Source: Granulicella sp. L46 | GTDB lineage: Bacteria > Acidobacteriota > Terriglobia > Terriglobales > Acidobacteriaceae | NCBI RefSeq assembly: GCF_009765785.1 | Contig: NZ_LMUT01000018.1 | Location: 194,066 to 245,073 of the forward strand | Direction: 5' to 3' | Length of the DNA: 51,008 bases | Shown here: piece after piece, positions 43,493 through 51,008 of the stretch | How positions within the stretch are numbered: the stretch's first letter is position 1 | How the letters are laid out: each line of letters begins with the position of its first letter | Notes under the pieces: model-generated | The model's database searches: none | What the model was told of the DNA's origin: nothing | Seen by the model: only the letters and a program-made list of their open reading frames with translations | Position numbers and translations under genes: made by a program

Positions 43493-44076
43493 TAGGAAGC
43501 CTTCCTATTCATCGACAAACTACGATTCAGCTCATCTCTCTTTTGGTGGTAGCGAATAACACCCATGATCAGGAGGACGAGCGTTACTGAAACAACGAGA
43601 GCCAGCCCGCTGGCAACAATTCCTCGAACGATGGTCGAGTGGATCAGGAAGCTCGCAGGAAAAAAAACGACTGCGAGTGAATGGGCTAATCCGAGTTTCC
43701 ACAGCGTTGCCGCCAACTGGTGCAACCTGTCCAATACGTCCTGCATGGACTTTTCCTCACGCAGTGCTGCTTCCGCCTCTGAGAAATGTGGCAGAAAATC
43801 GACTTCACTTAAAATGTCGTCAGTGGTCAGCAGCTTGAGGTCCTTTGGAGTTTTCAGGGCTTTTGCAGCTGCAACTGCATCGCACAATCTTGCCAGGGCA
43901 GGCACTAACTTTTGCGCTTCGACGCTGCTAATGGCAAGGTCCATCGCACCACTGCTGACTACATCCTTAAAGAGGGATTCATTTTTGTCGTAGAAACGCA
44001 AAGTGACGAATTGGGTCCATAACACGACCCAGGCGGACGCGGGTCCGTACCACAAGATGATGTCGTGCCAATTCAT
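43492..44076 (-). CDS. Membrane protein with coiled central region, unknown
   Basis: 194 residues. One N-terminal hydrophobic segment (W-Y-G-P-A-S-A-W-V-V-L-W) leads into a ~100-residue soluble helical region rich in Ala, Lys, Leu and Glu. Two C-terminal transmembrane helices (L-A-V-V-F-F-P-A-S-F-L-I and V-A-S-G-L-A-L-V-V-S-V-T-L-V-L-L-I-M-G-V) and a basic tail follow. No family recognised. ATGA overlap with the upstream gene and a TAATG junction with the next make it part of one coupled operon. In a defence or toxin-antitoxin setting it would be the candidate membrane effector. That is inference. Confidence 0.65.
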   Translation of the reverse strand: MNWHDIILWYGPASAWVVLWTQFVTLRFYDKNESLFKDVVSSGAMDLAISSVEAQKLVPALARLCDAVAAAKALKTPKDLKLLTTDDILSEVDFLPHFSEAEAALREEKSMQDVLDRLHQLAATLWKLGLAHSLAVVFFPASFLIHSTIVRGIVASGLALVVSVTLVLLIMGVIRYHQKRDELNRSLSMNRKAS

Positions 44077-44648
44077 GCTTGCTGGACGAGTCCCTGCGCT
44101 TCAGGGTGAATGCTATTTTCTGCCATCTTGGGATAGCGGCGATAGACGTAGCGGATGATTTGGTTCAGCGGCAGCGAACCATAACGCCCCACTATCTGAT
44201 CTATCTGATTCATGGCATCCGGATAGTCCTTTTCCCAGATTGAACGAAGCTTGCCGGCCAATGCCTTCCCATTCTTTGTGAGCGCAAATAGCTTTTCGTG
44301 ACCTGTGGGCGTGGGCTGCTCGATTTCATCCTCAGTTTCAGTGTCTCGTTGCAGTTCCTTCTCTTCCTCCGCCAGATAGTAAGAGTAGTAGGGCTTCACC
44401 TCGACGTCCACGAGATTGGCGGACTGTAAAAAGGATGCGGCGTCATAGACCCCCTTCGAGTACGGTCCAAATTTGTATGCACGAAACGCAAACAACTGTC
44501 CTACATCCATAAGTCCGGCCTCTTCAGCCAATAAAAAAACAAGCTTCTCAAGACGAGTGACCCCATTGAACGCTGCCTTGTTAAACAGGCGTTCATACGC
44601 ATCGAAGATCAGAAGTAGAACGTCTTCTCGGTCGATTTCGATACCCAT
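44073..44648 (-). CDS. YwgA/Panacea-like winged-helix protein
   Basis: 191 residues with the best ribosome site of the operon (AGGAGGG, spacing 4). The segment R-L-E-K-L-V-F-L-L-A-E-E then F-R-A-Y-K-F-G-P-Y-S-K-G-V-Y-D-A-A-S-F-L resembles the K-L-x-x-L-x-Y and Y-x-x-G-P-x-S-x-x-(I/V)-Y pattern of Panacea (DUF4065/SocA) antitoxin domains and the related YwgA group. An acidic linker and a C-terminal helical domain (L-P-L-N-Q-I-I-R-Y-V-Y-R-R-Y-P) follow. In Panacea systems such proteins neutralise an adjacent toxin, so a similar pairing with the downstream membrane protein is possible. Confidence 0.55.
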   Translation of the reverse strand: MGIEIDREDVLLLIFDAYERLFNKAAFNGVTRLEKLVFLLAEEAGLMDVGQLFAFRAYKFGPYSKGVYDAASFLQSANLVDVEVKPYYSYYLAEEEKELQRDTETEDEIEQPTPTGHEKLFALTKNGKALAGKLRSIWEKDYPDAMNQIDQIVGRYGSLPLNQIIRYVYRRYPKMAENSIHPEAQGLVQQA

Positions 44649-44684
44649 AATTCCCTCCTAGGGGTGAACCAAGATTCTAAATGG

Positions 44685-44858
44685 CTAGTCGATCTTCTCG
44701 CTTCTCTCAATCCCTGGAGACCGGAGTTTGAGAAAGCCTTCCTTAATCAGTCGTTCGACTTCTCTTCGGAGGAGCGTGCGCGCGACATCCGAGCGACAGT
44801 CGCCATGCAAACCAAGATCTGACAGGTCTCCCAAATACGCATGAAGCACGGGAGACAT
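44685..44858 (-). CDS. Small ribbon-helix-helix protein, probable operon regulator (apparently frameshifted 5' end)
   Basis: 57 residues from the ATG at 44858, ending 36 nt before the YwgA/Panacea-like gene. The sequence R-M-S-P-V-L-H-A-Y-L-G-D-L then D-V-A-R-T-L-L-R-R-E-V-E-R-L-I-K-E-G-F-L is typical of small RHH proteins. In this family the beta strand (here K-L-E-R-L-N-I-R) lies just upstream. That stretch is open in the same frame but has no start codon. An ATG at 44910 with AAAGG 6 nt upstream (then 44904/44901) reads M-A-K-K-S in a frame offset by one. So either a one-base insertion near 44885-44890 disrupted the gene or a frameshift is used. An operator-like palindrome abuts the upstream ATG. 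Confidence 0.6.
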   Translation of the reverse strand: MSPVLHAYLGDLSDLGLHGDCRSDVARTLLRREVERLIKEGFLKLRSPGIERSEKID

Positions 44859-44909
44859 TCGGATGTTCAGCCTCTCTAGTTTCTGCGCTTTTCTTCGCCA
44901 TCATAGGCA

Positions 44910-44941
44910 TTGTGCACCTTTGGTGCGCATGTGGTGCACAA
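44910..44941 (-). promoter_or_regulatory. Palindromic operator at the head of the putative defence operon
   Basis: Perfect 9-bp arms TTGTGCACC (44910-44918) and GGTGCACAA (44933-44941), with a third related half-site GGTGCGCA (44922-44929) between them. It overlaps the Shine-Dalgarno and the ATG at 44910 of the RHH reading frame. RHH proteins bind such repeats cooperatively, so autoregulation of the operon is likely. Confidence 0.6.
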
Positions 44942-45110
44942 ATTCTCTCTTAATCGACGTAATACCCCTCTGCGAGACAGCCTCGCTCAAGGGATTCTTG
45001 GTTTACAGTTGTATTCCACGGAGTCGCTGCGGTGGACGATCATGGCGGCAATTCCCAGCAAAACTCATCTCTGAGTAGGATCCCAATCCGAATAATTCCC
45101 TTCTTCGACC

Positions 45111-46085
45111 TCAGAGGCTGTCAAGAAACTTCATCAATTTGGCGTCATCGCGCCACCTCCTCTTACCTCGTTTCGGGCTAAGCTTGTCCAGCTGTGCTCG
45201 AAACCGCCCTGGCGTAAGTCGCAGATAACGTTCCGCCGCTCCCAGGTCATGTTGTCCCATGTAGGCCGAGAGCGCCGGAATCATTCGACCCATGTCTACG
45301 CTGTGCTTGAACCACGCTGTCAATCGGTGGACAGCGAAGGTGTGTCGCAGGTCGTGCATGCGCGGCTGGTAGCGCGCTCCATCATTGCGAGCGACTCCTG
45401 CTTTCTTGCGCACCCTCCGGAAGGTCTTATTAGCTGTGCCCTCTTTGATCTGCGATCCATCCTTGGTTAGAAAAAACGGCGAATGGCGCATTGTCGCTTT
45501 TTGATGGTGTGTTCGGTCATACTTCAGCAAAATGTCGTAGAGATCGGGACCAATCGGAAGCTCGCGCGCCCGGCGGGTCTTGCAACCGGTGAGGGTGATT
45601 CGCCTCCTGCGAAAGTCTACGTCACAGCGCTCCAGTTGAACTGCTTCACCGAGCATCGCGCCGGTTCCATACAGAAATAGAAGCAGAGTCCGAAAGGTGT
45701 TAGCGTCGATGACGCAGTTGAGATCCCGTTGGGTAATTCCGGTTGCCACTAACAGCCGTCTGAGTTCAGTCCGCGAGTACACATAGGGGACAAATGTTTG
45801 CGCTGGCGCCCGACGCGGCGGAGGCAGAGGCAACCTGTAGATCTCATTGCGAACCTTCCAATAGCGAAAGAACTGACGCAGGGCACCATATTTGTTGTAC
45901 CAAGTTGCAGCAGCGGTTAGGGGGCCGTCGAGAATGGGTACAACCTGGTCGACACGGATTCTATCGATGGGCAGATCGCCGACGTGCCGGTAAAGGGCAC
46001 GCAGGTTTTGCGCCCCTTTCACCCAGGGCGTGCCTTCGGATTTTCTGGCTTCAATATAGAGTTCAATTGCTTCTCGCAGCTTCAT
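45111..46085 (-). CDS. Tyrosine recombinase, type B of a two-recombinase module
   Basis: 324 residues. The N-terminal core-binding domain is followed by a catalytic domain with M-H-D-L-R-H-T-F-A-V-H-R (H-x-x-R region) and E-R-Y-L-R-L-T-P carrying the nucleophilic Tyr. The usual first catalytic Arg motif T-G-x-R-x-x-E is changed to G-T-G-A-M-L-G-E, so that Arg appears absent. The same is true in its paralog at 47368. Its start overlaps the stop of the type A recombinase (ATGA). Modules of several collaborating recombinases of this kind move as units (RIT or Tn554-like elements). Confidence 0.88.
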   Translation of the reverse strand: MKLREAIELYIEARKSEGTPWVKGAQNLRALYRHVGDLPIDRIRVDQVVPILDGPLTAAATWYNKYGALRQFFRYWKVRNEIYRLPLPPPRRAPAQTFVPYVYSRTELRRLLVATGITQRDLNCVIDANTFRTLLLFLYGTGAMLGEAVQLERCDVDFRRRRITLTGCKTRRARELPIGPDLYDILLKYDRTHHQKATMRHSPFFLTKDGSQIKEGTANKTFRRVRKKAGVARNDGARYQPRMHDLRHTFAVHRLTAWFKHSVDMGRMIPALSAYMGQHDLGAAERYLRLTPGRFRAQLDKLSPKRGKRRWRDDAKLMKFLDSL

Positions 46086-47326
46086 CGTAGTCCGGTAAGC
46101 CGAAAGGCTGCTACCTTGCGAAGACCGGCGGTGTCGAATTTTGCATATATGCTAACGGACTTCGTGTCGCGGTGCCCCAGGAACTCGGCGATCTCTTTGA
46201 GAGATGACCCTTTCTGGAGCAGCCGAGTTGCACATGCGTGGCGTAAGGCATGGGGACCGAGATGCTCGATATCGATTCCAAGCGTCCGAAAACGCCTCGA
46301 TGTAGTTCTCCACACACTGCCGTGCAGCAACGGCCCCCAGGGACGCCGCTCGCCAAGGAAGACGTGGCGGCAATTGACCCGAGGCCGGGCGTATTGAAGA
46401 TATTTGAGGATCGCCTCTCCCACTTCATACTGGATCGGATATTGCTGCATACCGCCGTGCTTTGCGCGCCGAACGGTGAAGACTTCGCTCTGCCAATCGA
46501 AGTCCTCCAAACGTAGGTTTATGACCTCGCTGGAACGGAGACCATACACCGTAAACAGCAACAAGAGGGCTTTGGCGCGAATGTGCTCGGGCTCGCTTCC
46601 CTCGGCCAGCTTCAACAATTGGCGGACCTGCGGCCAGGTCGGCCCCATGGGACGCGGCTCACCTTTTGAGATGCGGGGGCTTTGGATGGCTAACGCGAGG
46701 TCCGGTGCGCACCAGCCGCGCATCTCAGCGAAGCGGAAGAAGCTTCTCATTGCCTCGCATTGGCTCGCAATGCTGCGGGGCTTGCACCCAGCGGCGCGCT
46801 TCGCTGAGATGAACTTGTTTATCTCGGCCACCGAGACCGTTTTAAGATCTCCGCCTTGCGCTGTAAGCCATTTAAGGAATATAAGAGTGCGCTTGGAATA
46901 GCTGCGAACTGTTGTTGCGGCGAGACCATCATTCAATCGCCGCGTGCTTGCGAATAACCGCGTCTGTTCGTGGAAAGGCGGATCCGGTGAAACTGCCAAT
47001 TTGCCAAGGAACCGAAACCAAGGGCGAGCATACTTTATGAAGGATAGTGGGGAACCATATTGGCAGTGGCGAGCATCTCGAAACGGGCCGCGGTACTCCG
47101 CCCAAGAGTCTGCTCCCCTCCTAATCTCGTCCACATGAACCACGCGCAACTCATTGAGTTCGAGGATTCGGATGATATGGAGCATGTAAGTCGCCGCACT
47201 TACGACTTTGCTGTGGCAGTGTCCTTCTTCGAGCAAGTACTTCAAATACCGTTCGCGCTCGGCACGCAGCGGTGCCTGGCGATGTCGTTCAATCAGTCGG
47301 GGCTGTTGATAAATCTGTTCAAACAT
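46082..47326 (-). CDS. Tyrosine recombinase, type A of a two-recombinase module
   Basis: 414 residues. The catalytic domain has V-Y-G-L-R-S-S-E-V-I-N-L-R-L (first Arg), P-H-A-L-R-H-A-C-A-T-R-L-L (H-x-x-R), G-S-S-L-K-E-I-A-E-F-L-G-H and V-S-I-Y-A-K-F-D with the Tyr. The set is complete. The SAM-like N-terminal domain lies around residues 125-230. It is coupled to the type B gene downstream (ATGA) and lies 41 nt after the stop of a second type B gene, within a tandem duplication. Confidence 0.92.
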   Translation of the reverse strand: MFEQIYQQPRLIERHRQAPLRAERERYLKYLLEEGHCHSKVVSAATYMLHIIRILELNELRVVHVDEIRRGADSWAEYRGPFRDARHCQYGSPLSFIKYARPWFRFLGKLAVSPDPPFHEQTRLFASTRRLNDGLAATTVRSYSKRTLIFLKWLTAQGGDLKTVSVAEINKFISAKRAAGCKPRSIASQCEAMRSFFRFAEMRGWCAPDLALAIQSPRISKGEPRPMGPTWPQVRQLLKLAEGSEPEHIRAKALLLLFTVYGLRSSEVINLRLEDFDWQSEVFTVRRAKHGGMQQYPIQYEVGEAILKYLQYARPRVNCRHVFLGERRPWGPLLHGSVWRTTSRRFRTLGIDIEHLGPHALRHACATRLLQKGSSLKEIAEFLGHRDTKSVSIYAKFDTAGLRKVAAFRLTGLR

Positions 47327-47367
47327 GGTCTATCCGCTCCATTTGACTGGCAATCAGCCTTACACGA

Positions 47368-48381
47368 TCACGAGGCCGCGCTACTTCCACTACGTTTCCC
47401 GCTGTGGTCATCAGAGAGCTGGGATAAGAATTTCATCAGCTTGGGATCGTCTCTCCACCTTCTTCTGCAACGCTGGGGGCTCAACTTTACGAGCTGGGTC
47501 CGAAATCGCTCCGGCGTCAGGGAGAGATATGGTTCTGTCGATCTGAGACCAGTCAGCCCCATATAGACCGCTAACGCTGGCAACATACGATTTAGATCCG
47601 CACGGCGCTTGATCCACCCAGCGATCCTGTGCACCGCGAATGTGTGCCGAAGATCGAACATCCGAGGTTCAACACTGGCCTCATGGTGGATGATTCCAGA
47701 TCTTCTGCGCAGTTTCTGGAATGTATGTATGAGGGTGGCGGCTTTAAGGCCGTCCCCTTCTTTCGTCACGAAAAAGTGCGGAGTCCGCGTTATTTGTCGT
47801 TGCCTCGAATCTAGGTATTCGTTGAGTACCTGCTTCAGATCTGGGCCGATCGGGATGGTGCGTGAGAGCCTGAAGCGTTTGACACGGATCGTAATTGCGC
47901 CCTTGCCAAGGTCCACATCATCAACTAGGAGCTGTAAGGCTTCACCGACCGCCGCGCCTGTCCCATAGAGGAAGATCAACAGTGTGCGAAGAGTGAGTGG
48001 GGCAATACAGCACGCACTCTCATCTTTGTTGCGATGCACTGCTTTCAACAGGGCGCGGATTTCGGTGTGCGTGTAGACGTGAGGGACGAATGACGGCGGG
48101 CCGGCCTTTCGCCTCGGCGGCATCGGCAGCACTGCGATCTCGCCGCGCGCCAGCCAGTAATCAAAGAAAGCGCGGAGGAGCAAATATCTCTGTTCCCAGG
48201 TTCGAGGAGAGAGCTTGGAGCCGTCAAGAAACGTCGAGACCTCCCGAGCGGTCAGACGTTCGAGGGCAAGATTTCCAACGGACTTGCCAAGGGCTAATAG
48301 ATTTGCCCCGGTCGTGCTGTATTCAAACCCCTGGGAGCGCTTTCTCTCGATATAGGTTTCGATTGCCTCGACGAGCTTCAA
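47368..48381 (-). CDS. Tyrosine recombinase, type B (second module copy)
   Basis: 337 residues from a TTG that overlaps the original stop of the type A' gene (TTGA). It is a diverged paralog of the 45111 protein: same opening M-K-L-(V/R)-E-A-I-E, same M-F-D-L-R-H-T-F-A-V-H-R and E-P-Y-L-S-L-T-P. Again the first Arg motif is replaced (G-T-G-A-A-V-G-E). Still intact, although its partner A' is frameshifted. Confidence 0.88.
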   Translation of the reverse strand: MKLVEAIETYIERKRSQGFEYSTTGANLLALGKSVGNLALERLTAREVSTFLDGSKLSPRTWEQRYLLLRAFFDYWLARGEIAVLPMPPRRKAGPPSFVPHVYTHTEIRALLKAVHRNKDESACCIAPLTLRTLLIFLYGTGAAVGEALQLLVDDVDLGKGAITIRVKRFRLSRTIPIGPDLKQVLNEYLDSRQRQITRTPHFFVTKEGDGLKAATLIHTFQKLRRRSGIIHHEASVEPRMFDLRHTFAVHRIAGWIKRRADLNRMLPALAVYMGLTGLRSTEPYLSLTPERFRTQLVKLSPQRCRRRWRDDPKLMKFLSQLSDDHSGKRSGSSAAS

Positions 48382-49618
48382 AGTATCTCCTTCAAGCTGA
48401 AGGCTGCGACATCACGCAAAGATCGCCTGTCATACTTCGCGTAAATGGACACACATTCGGTAGATTTATGTCCAAGAAAGTCCGCAATTTCTTCAAAGAG
48501 CTACCCTTCTTGAGCAGTTGCGTTGCGCAGGCGTGACGGAGCGAGTGCGGTCCTTGACGTTCGGACTGAACCTCCATCTGTTTCAATCGTTTCCTGGCGA
48601 TGAATCCCACTGTGACTGGATTGAGGGGACGGTATGGAAGCTTCAGCGTGAGAAAGATGTGGCGGCAGGCACAATGAGCGCGCCCGTTGCGAAGATAATT
48701 GAGAAGGGCTTCGCCCACCTCATACTGGACTGGGAATTGCTGGATGCCCCCGCGTTTGGAGCGTTGGACTCGGAACGTCTCGTTCCGCCAATCGAAGTCA
48801 TCCAGACGAAGGCGCGTGACCTCACTGGCCCGTAGACCATAGACCGAAAGCAAGAGAAGGATTGCCCGTCCCCGTAGTGCTTCCGGGGTCTTGCCCCTTA
48901 CGGACCGAATGACTTGGCGGACCTGCGCCCAGGTTGGTCCTGTTGGGGCCTCCGTATACTTTGGCGAACGTGGAATCACGATGCCGTGCCAGACACTCGG
49001 CAAACACCATCCCCGATATTCCGCGTAAGTAAAGAACGATCGCAAAGCCGTGCACTGGCCCGCGAGCGTCCTCAGCCTCCAACCAGCCTCGCGCTTGCTA
49101 TCAAGAAAATCGTCGACATCGTTCACGGATACGTTCGAAATGTCGCTGTGGCGTTCTGATAGCCACTCTAAGAACACGTGTGATCGGTCAACATAGAGTC
49201 TAACGGTGCAGGAAGCCAACCCGCGTAGTTCCAAGGCGCTCTTGAACTGGGCAAGGTGCGTATCAAAGCGCCCGGTCGGTGCCCCCGGCAGGATCAGGAA
49301 ACCGTGAAAGCGCAGCCACTGTCGTGCGCGCGTTACAAAGAGCAAGGGCGAGGCTCTTCCGTGAGCGCGCATCCCTCCGCGGTAGTTGTTCGTCCAGCGT
49401 TCCCCAGCCTGGTCGATCTCCGTGACATCGACCATCCGTAAACTGGTCAATCCCATGGCGTGGACGATATGAATGAGAAGACTTCCGACACCTAGAACCC
49501 TGCGTGCATCCCAGCCTATCTGCAATAAATGGCTCATGTACTGCTCCCGCTCCTTGAGGAGTGGTGCAGTACGGTGACGACGGTGAACAGTGGGCCAGCT
49601 AGAAAGGCTTTCTATCAA
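48378..49618 (-). pseudogene. Frameshifted tyrosine recombinase, type A' (second module copy)
   Basis: The open frame from a TTG at 49618 (GAGGGTGAG upstream) to 48392 gives 408 residues. It contains V-Y-G-L-R-A-S-E-V and H-S-L-R-H-A-C-A-T-Q-L-L, but after G-S-S-L-K the frame is lost. Shifting by one at about 48495 restores E-I-A-D-F-L-G-H and V-S-I-Y-A-K-Y-D with the catalytic Tyr, ending at a TGA that overlaps the type B' start. Compared with the intact paralog one base (a G in AAGGAAATT) is missing. As read, the protein lacks its nucleophile. Likely a recent loss, since the rest is well preserved. Confidence 0.85.
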
Positions 49619-50303
49619 ATCTCACCCTCAGCTATACCAATTTCATGCGGCTCTTAGGCTGGGACCACGGAGAGAACTTCAACCTATTTCGATTCGCTGT
49701 CGAGTTCAATGGTTCGCGAGAACAGAGTTCTTCGGGTCGCAGCAAGACGTGACCCCAAATCTCAAGGCTCCGGTGGGAGCATCACCGAGGCCAAAAGCGT
49801 TCGTCGGCGGACGCTTGCGCACTGACGCGGTGGGTGCTGAAGGCTGGCAGCCCAAACTCGGGCCGATTCGGATGCTGTTTTGTCGGTCCTCATCGGTCCC
49901 GAATGACTACTGTCTCCTGCACGCGACGAGAGTCGCGTTTGTCCGATACTGTGTAGATTGCCATCATACTGCGTCTTTCTTTCTCCCGGATACTCCAGCA
50001 TCGGCTAAGCTTGCGCTGCTGCGCAGCGGGTTAGTAGTGACACGTCACCCCCAAATGGGAACTGTGAAGCGAGCGCGCGGCGGGGTTTGCGTTTACACAT
50101 GTGAACGGTTTTAGATTCTGCAACATCCGGGCTACGCGGATCTCTAGCTGATTCGTGCGGTTGTTCCATGTCGCTCGATGTAAACGCGGAGCGCACGTGG
50201 ACGTAAACGGGTTGATTTTGCAGGGTCTTGTTCGTTTTGACGAAATTAGCTGATTGACGTGCCAAGGCGAACCGGGCATGCTGTTTCCAAGGCGAGGTTC
50301 CCC
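49619..50303. other. Gene-free region between recombinases and the mobilisation-type gene
   Basis: About 680 nt without an ORF I can support. It includes small palindromes (an ATCCG/CGGAT inverted repeat near 50125-50141 and ACACATGTG near 50095) and two copies of a GTAAACG motif around 50180 and 50205. In front of a relaxosome-type RHH gene such a segment could hold an origin of transfer or element end, but no known oriT nick sequence was recognised. Confidence 0.35.
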
Positions 50304-50729
50304 ATGAGCACTCTCGTCAAAGGCACTCCGACTACTTCTAGCGCTCCAGAGAGCGCCCGGGAGAAGCCCGGCTTCCGTACCAAGACCGTCGCGACAAGGA
50401 TCACTCCGGAGGAGCTGCGGGAGGTCGAAGCGGCTGCCGAGAAGAGCGGTAAGACGCTCGCGGTATGGCTGCGCGAGCTTGCGCTCAAAGCTGCGCGGGA
50501 GGGTCCCGCCGATTCCACGGAGCTGCTGCTGGCCGAGGTCATGGCCCTCCGGTATATGCTCCTTAATTTCTTTCATGGGGCGGCCACGGCGCAGTCCGAG
50601 GGTAAGTATCTGCTCCCGGAATCCGTGGTCAAAATCCGCGACAAGGCAGAGGCCCGGAAGCTGGCCGACGCCCGCAAGTTGCTCACCGATTTCCTTACCG
50701 GAGAGGATGGAGCCGGGGGGCCAGGGTGA
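50304..50729 (+). CDS. MobC-like ribbon-helix-helix mobilisation protein
   Basis: 141 residues from the ATG at 50304 (purine-rich site upstream; the frame opens at 50259). The middle reads K-T-V-A-T-R-I-T-P-E-E-L-R-E-V-E-A-A-A-E-K-S-G-K-T-L-A-V-W-L-R-E-L, the RHH fold of plasmid mobilisation accessory proteins (MobC/TraY-like). It is followed by a helical C-terminus. Such proteins bind oriT and help the relaxase. The next gene overlaps its stop by GTGA, indicating a conjugation-type operon continuing beyond the window. Confidence 0.7.
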   Translation: MSTLVKGTPTTSSAPESAREKPGFRTKTVATRITPEELREVEAAAEKSGKTLAVWLRELALKAAREGPADSTELLLAEVMALRYMLLNFFHGAATAQSEGKYLLPESVVKIRDKAEARKLADARKLLTDFLTGEDGAGGPG

Positions 50730-51008
50730 GCGCCGGGCCAATGCGCTTTCCGAGCCGGAGCCGGTGGCTCCTGTGGTTGGTTTTGCTCTTCGCGGTGGGG
50801 CCAATTCTGGTTGTTCTTTTGGCCTCGCTGTGGCTTAGCAGGACCATGAATCCCGTCCAGACCTACTATCTCGGAACCTATACCGCGTGCTCCCTATTGA
50901 GCGGCGATCTCGGAGCGATGACCACCGTTCGCTACGCCGAAAAGACGGCTCCGGGGCGGACGCCGGAGACGCTGCTTCCAGACGATGCAGTAAAGGGATC
51001 GGACCCGA
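50726..51008 (+). CDS. Membrane protein, 5' part only (runs off the window)
   Basis: Begins with a GTG overlapping the stop of the MobC-like gene. The first ~94 residues are visible: a basic start (R-F-P-S-R-S-R-W), one long hydrophobic helix (L-L-W-L-V-L-L-F-A-V-G-P-I-L-V-V-L-L-A-S-L-W-L), then N-P-V-Q-T-Y-Y-L-G-T-Y-T-A-C-S-L-L and a soluble region. Position suggests a conjugative-transfer membrane component, possibly the coupling protein. No diagnostic motif is inside the window. Confidence 0.65.
   Translation, partial: MSAGPMRFPSRSRWLLWLVLLFAVGPILVVLLASLWLSRTMNPVQTYYLGTYTACSLLSGDLGAMTTVRYAEKTAPGRTPETLLPDDAVKGSDP

Noticed and set aside
49590-50114. 174-residue plus-strand ORF after the recombinases
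   Set aside because: Starts inside the opposite-strand recombinase gene, lacks a ribosome site and shows no coherent domain pattern.
50031-50804. 257-residue minus-strand ORF over the mobilisation gene
   Set aside because: Covers the clear RHH-coding frame on the plus strand and has no protein-like features of its own.

Overview
The window looks like a chromosomal segment of an Acidobacteriota (Terriglobia) genome. I infer this from the high-GC core, the order ispE - tRNA-Gln - prs - rplY - pth - rpsF - rpsR - rplI, the many secreted Ig-like and beta-propeller lipoproteins, and a nadA-nadB-nadC operon. No database search was run, so the taxon and all family names rest on recognising motifs by eye.

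Layout. 0.1-5.1 kb: two related beta-propeller lipoproteins. 5.5-11.3 kb: housekeeping block (isoprenoid kinase, tRNA-Gln, PRPP synthase, ribosomal proteins L25, S6, S18 and L9, peptidyl-tRNA hydrolase) closed by a strong hairpin. 11.4-15.2 kb: an SRAP/YedK abasic-site protein, then a short ORF with a Cys/Gly repeat tail directly upstream of a PqqD-fused radical SAM/SPASM enzyme (a candidate two-gene RiPP system), then a MacB-type permease on the other strand. 15.6-19.4 kb: nadA-nadB-nadC on the minus strand with a structured nadA leader. 19.6-22.2 kb: small secreted or membrane genes separated by a dispersed 30-bp repeat. 22.2-30.9 kb: mtgA, a repeat-rich Ig/PQQ-propeller lipoprotein, an outer-membrane protein, a small iron-permease-family protein, a CHASE3/PAS histidine kinase and a LacI-type regulator. 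The regulator is flanked by two copies of a repeat carrying hexanucleotide microsatellites.

31.4 kb to the end is accessory DNA with lower GC and different codon use. It opens with a phage-type integrase, a helix-turn-helix protein and a decayed gene. Next is a plus-strand cluster of envelope or secreted proteins: exported protein, HExxHxxGxxD protease, O-antigen-ligase/TPR protein, S9 peptidase and amidase. Then comes a compact minus-strand operon (41.9-44.9 kb) of a ribbon-helix-helix regulator with its own palindromic operator, a YwgA/Panacea-like protein, a membrane protein, a PD-(D/E)XK nuclease-like protein and an unrecognised 401-residue enzyme-like protein. This has the look of a defence or toxin-antitoxin module. 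It is followed by two tandem copies of a two-recombinase module, one copy frameshifted, and the start of what may be a conjugative/mobilisation region at the right edge.

The two candidates for undescribed biology are the Cys-repeat peptide with its PqqD-rSAM-SPASM maturase (12320-13907) and the operator-controlled operon next to the recombinases (41854-44941).
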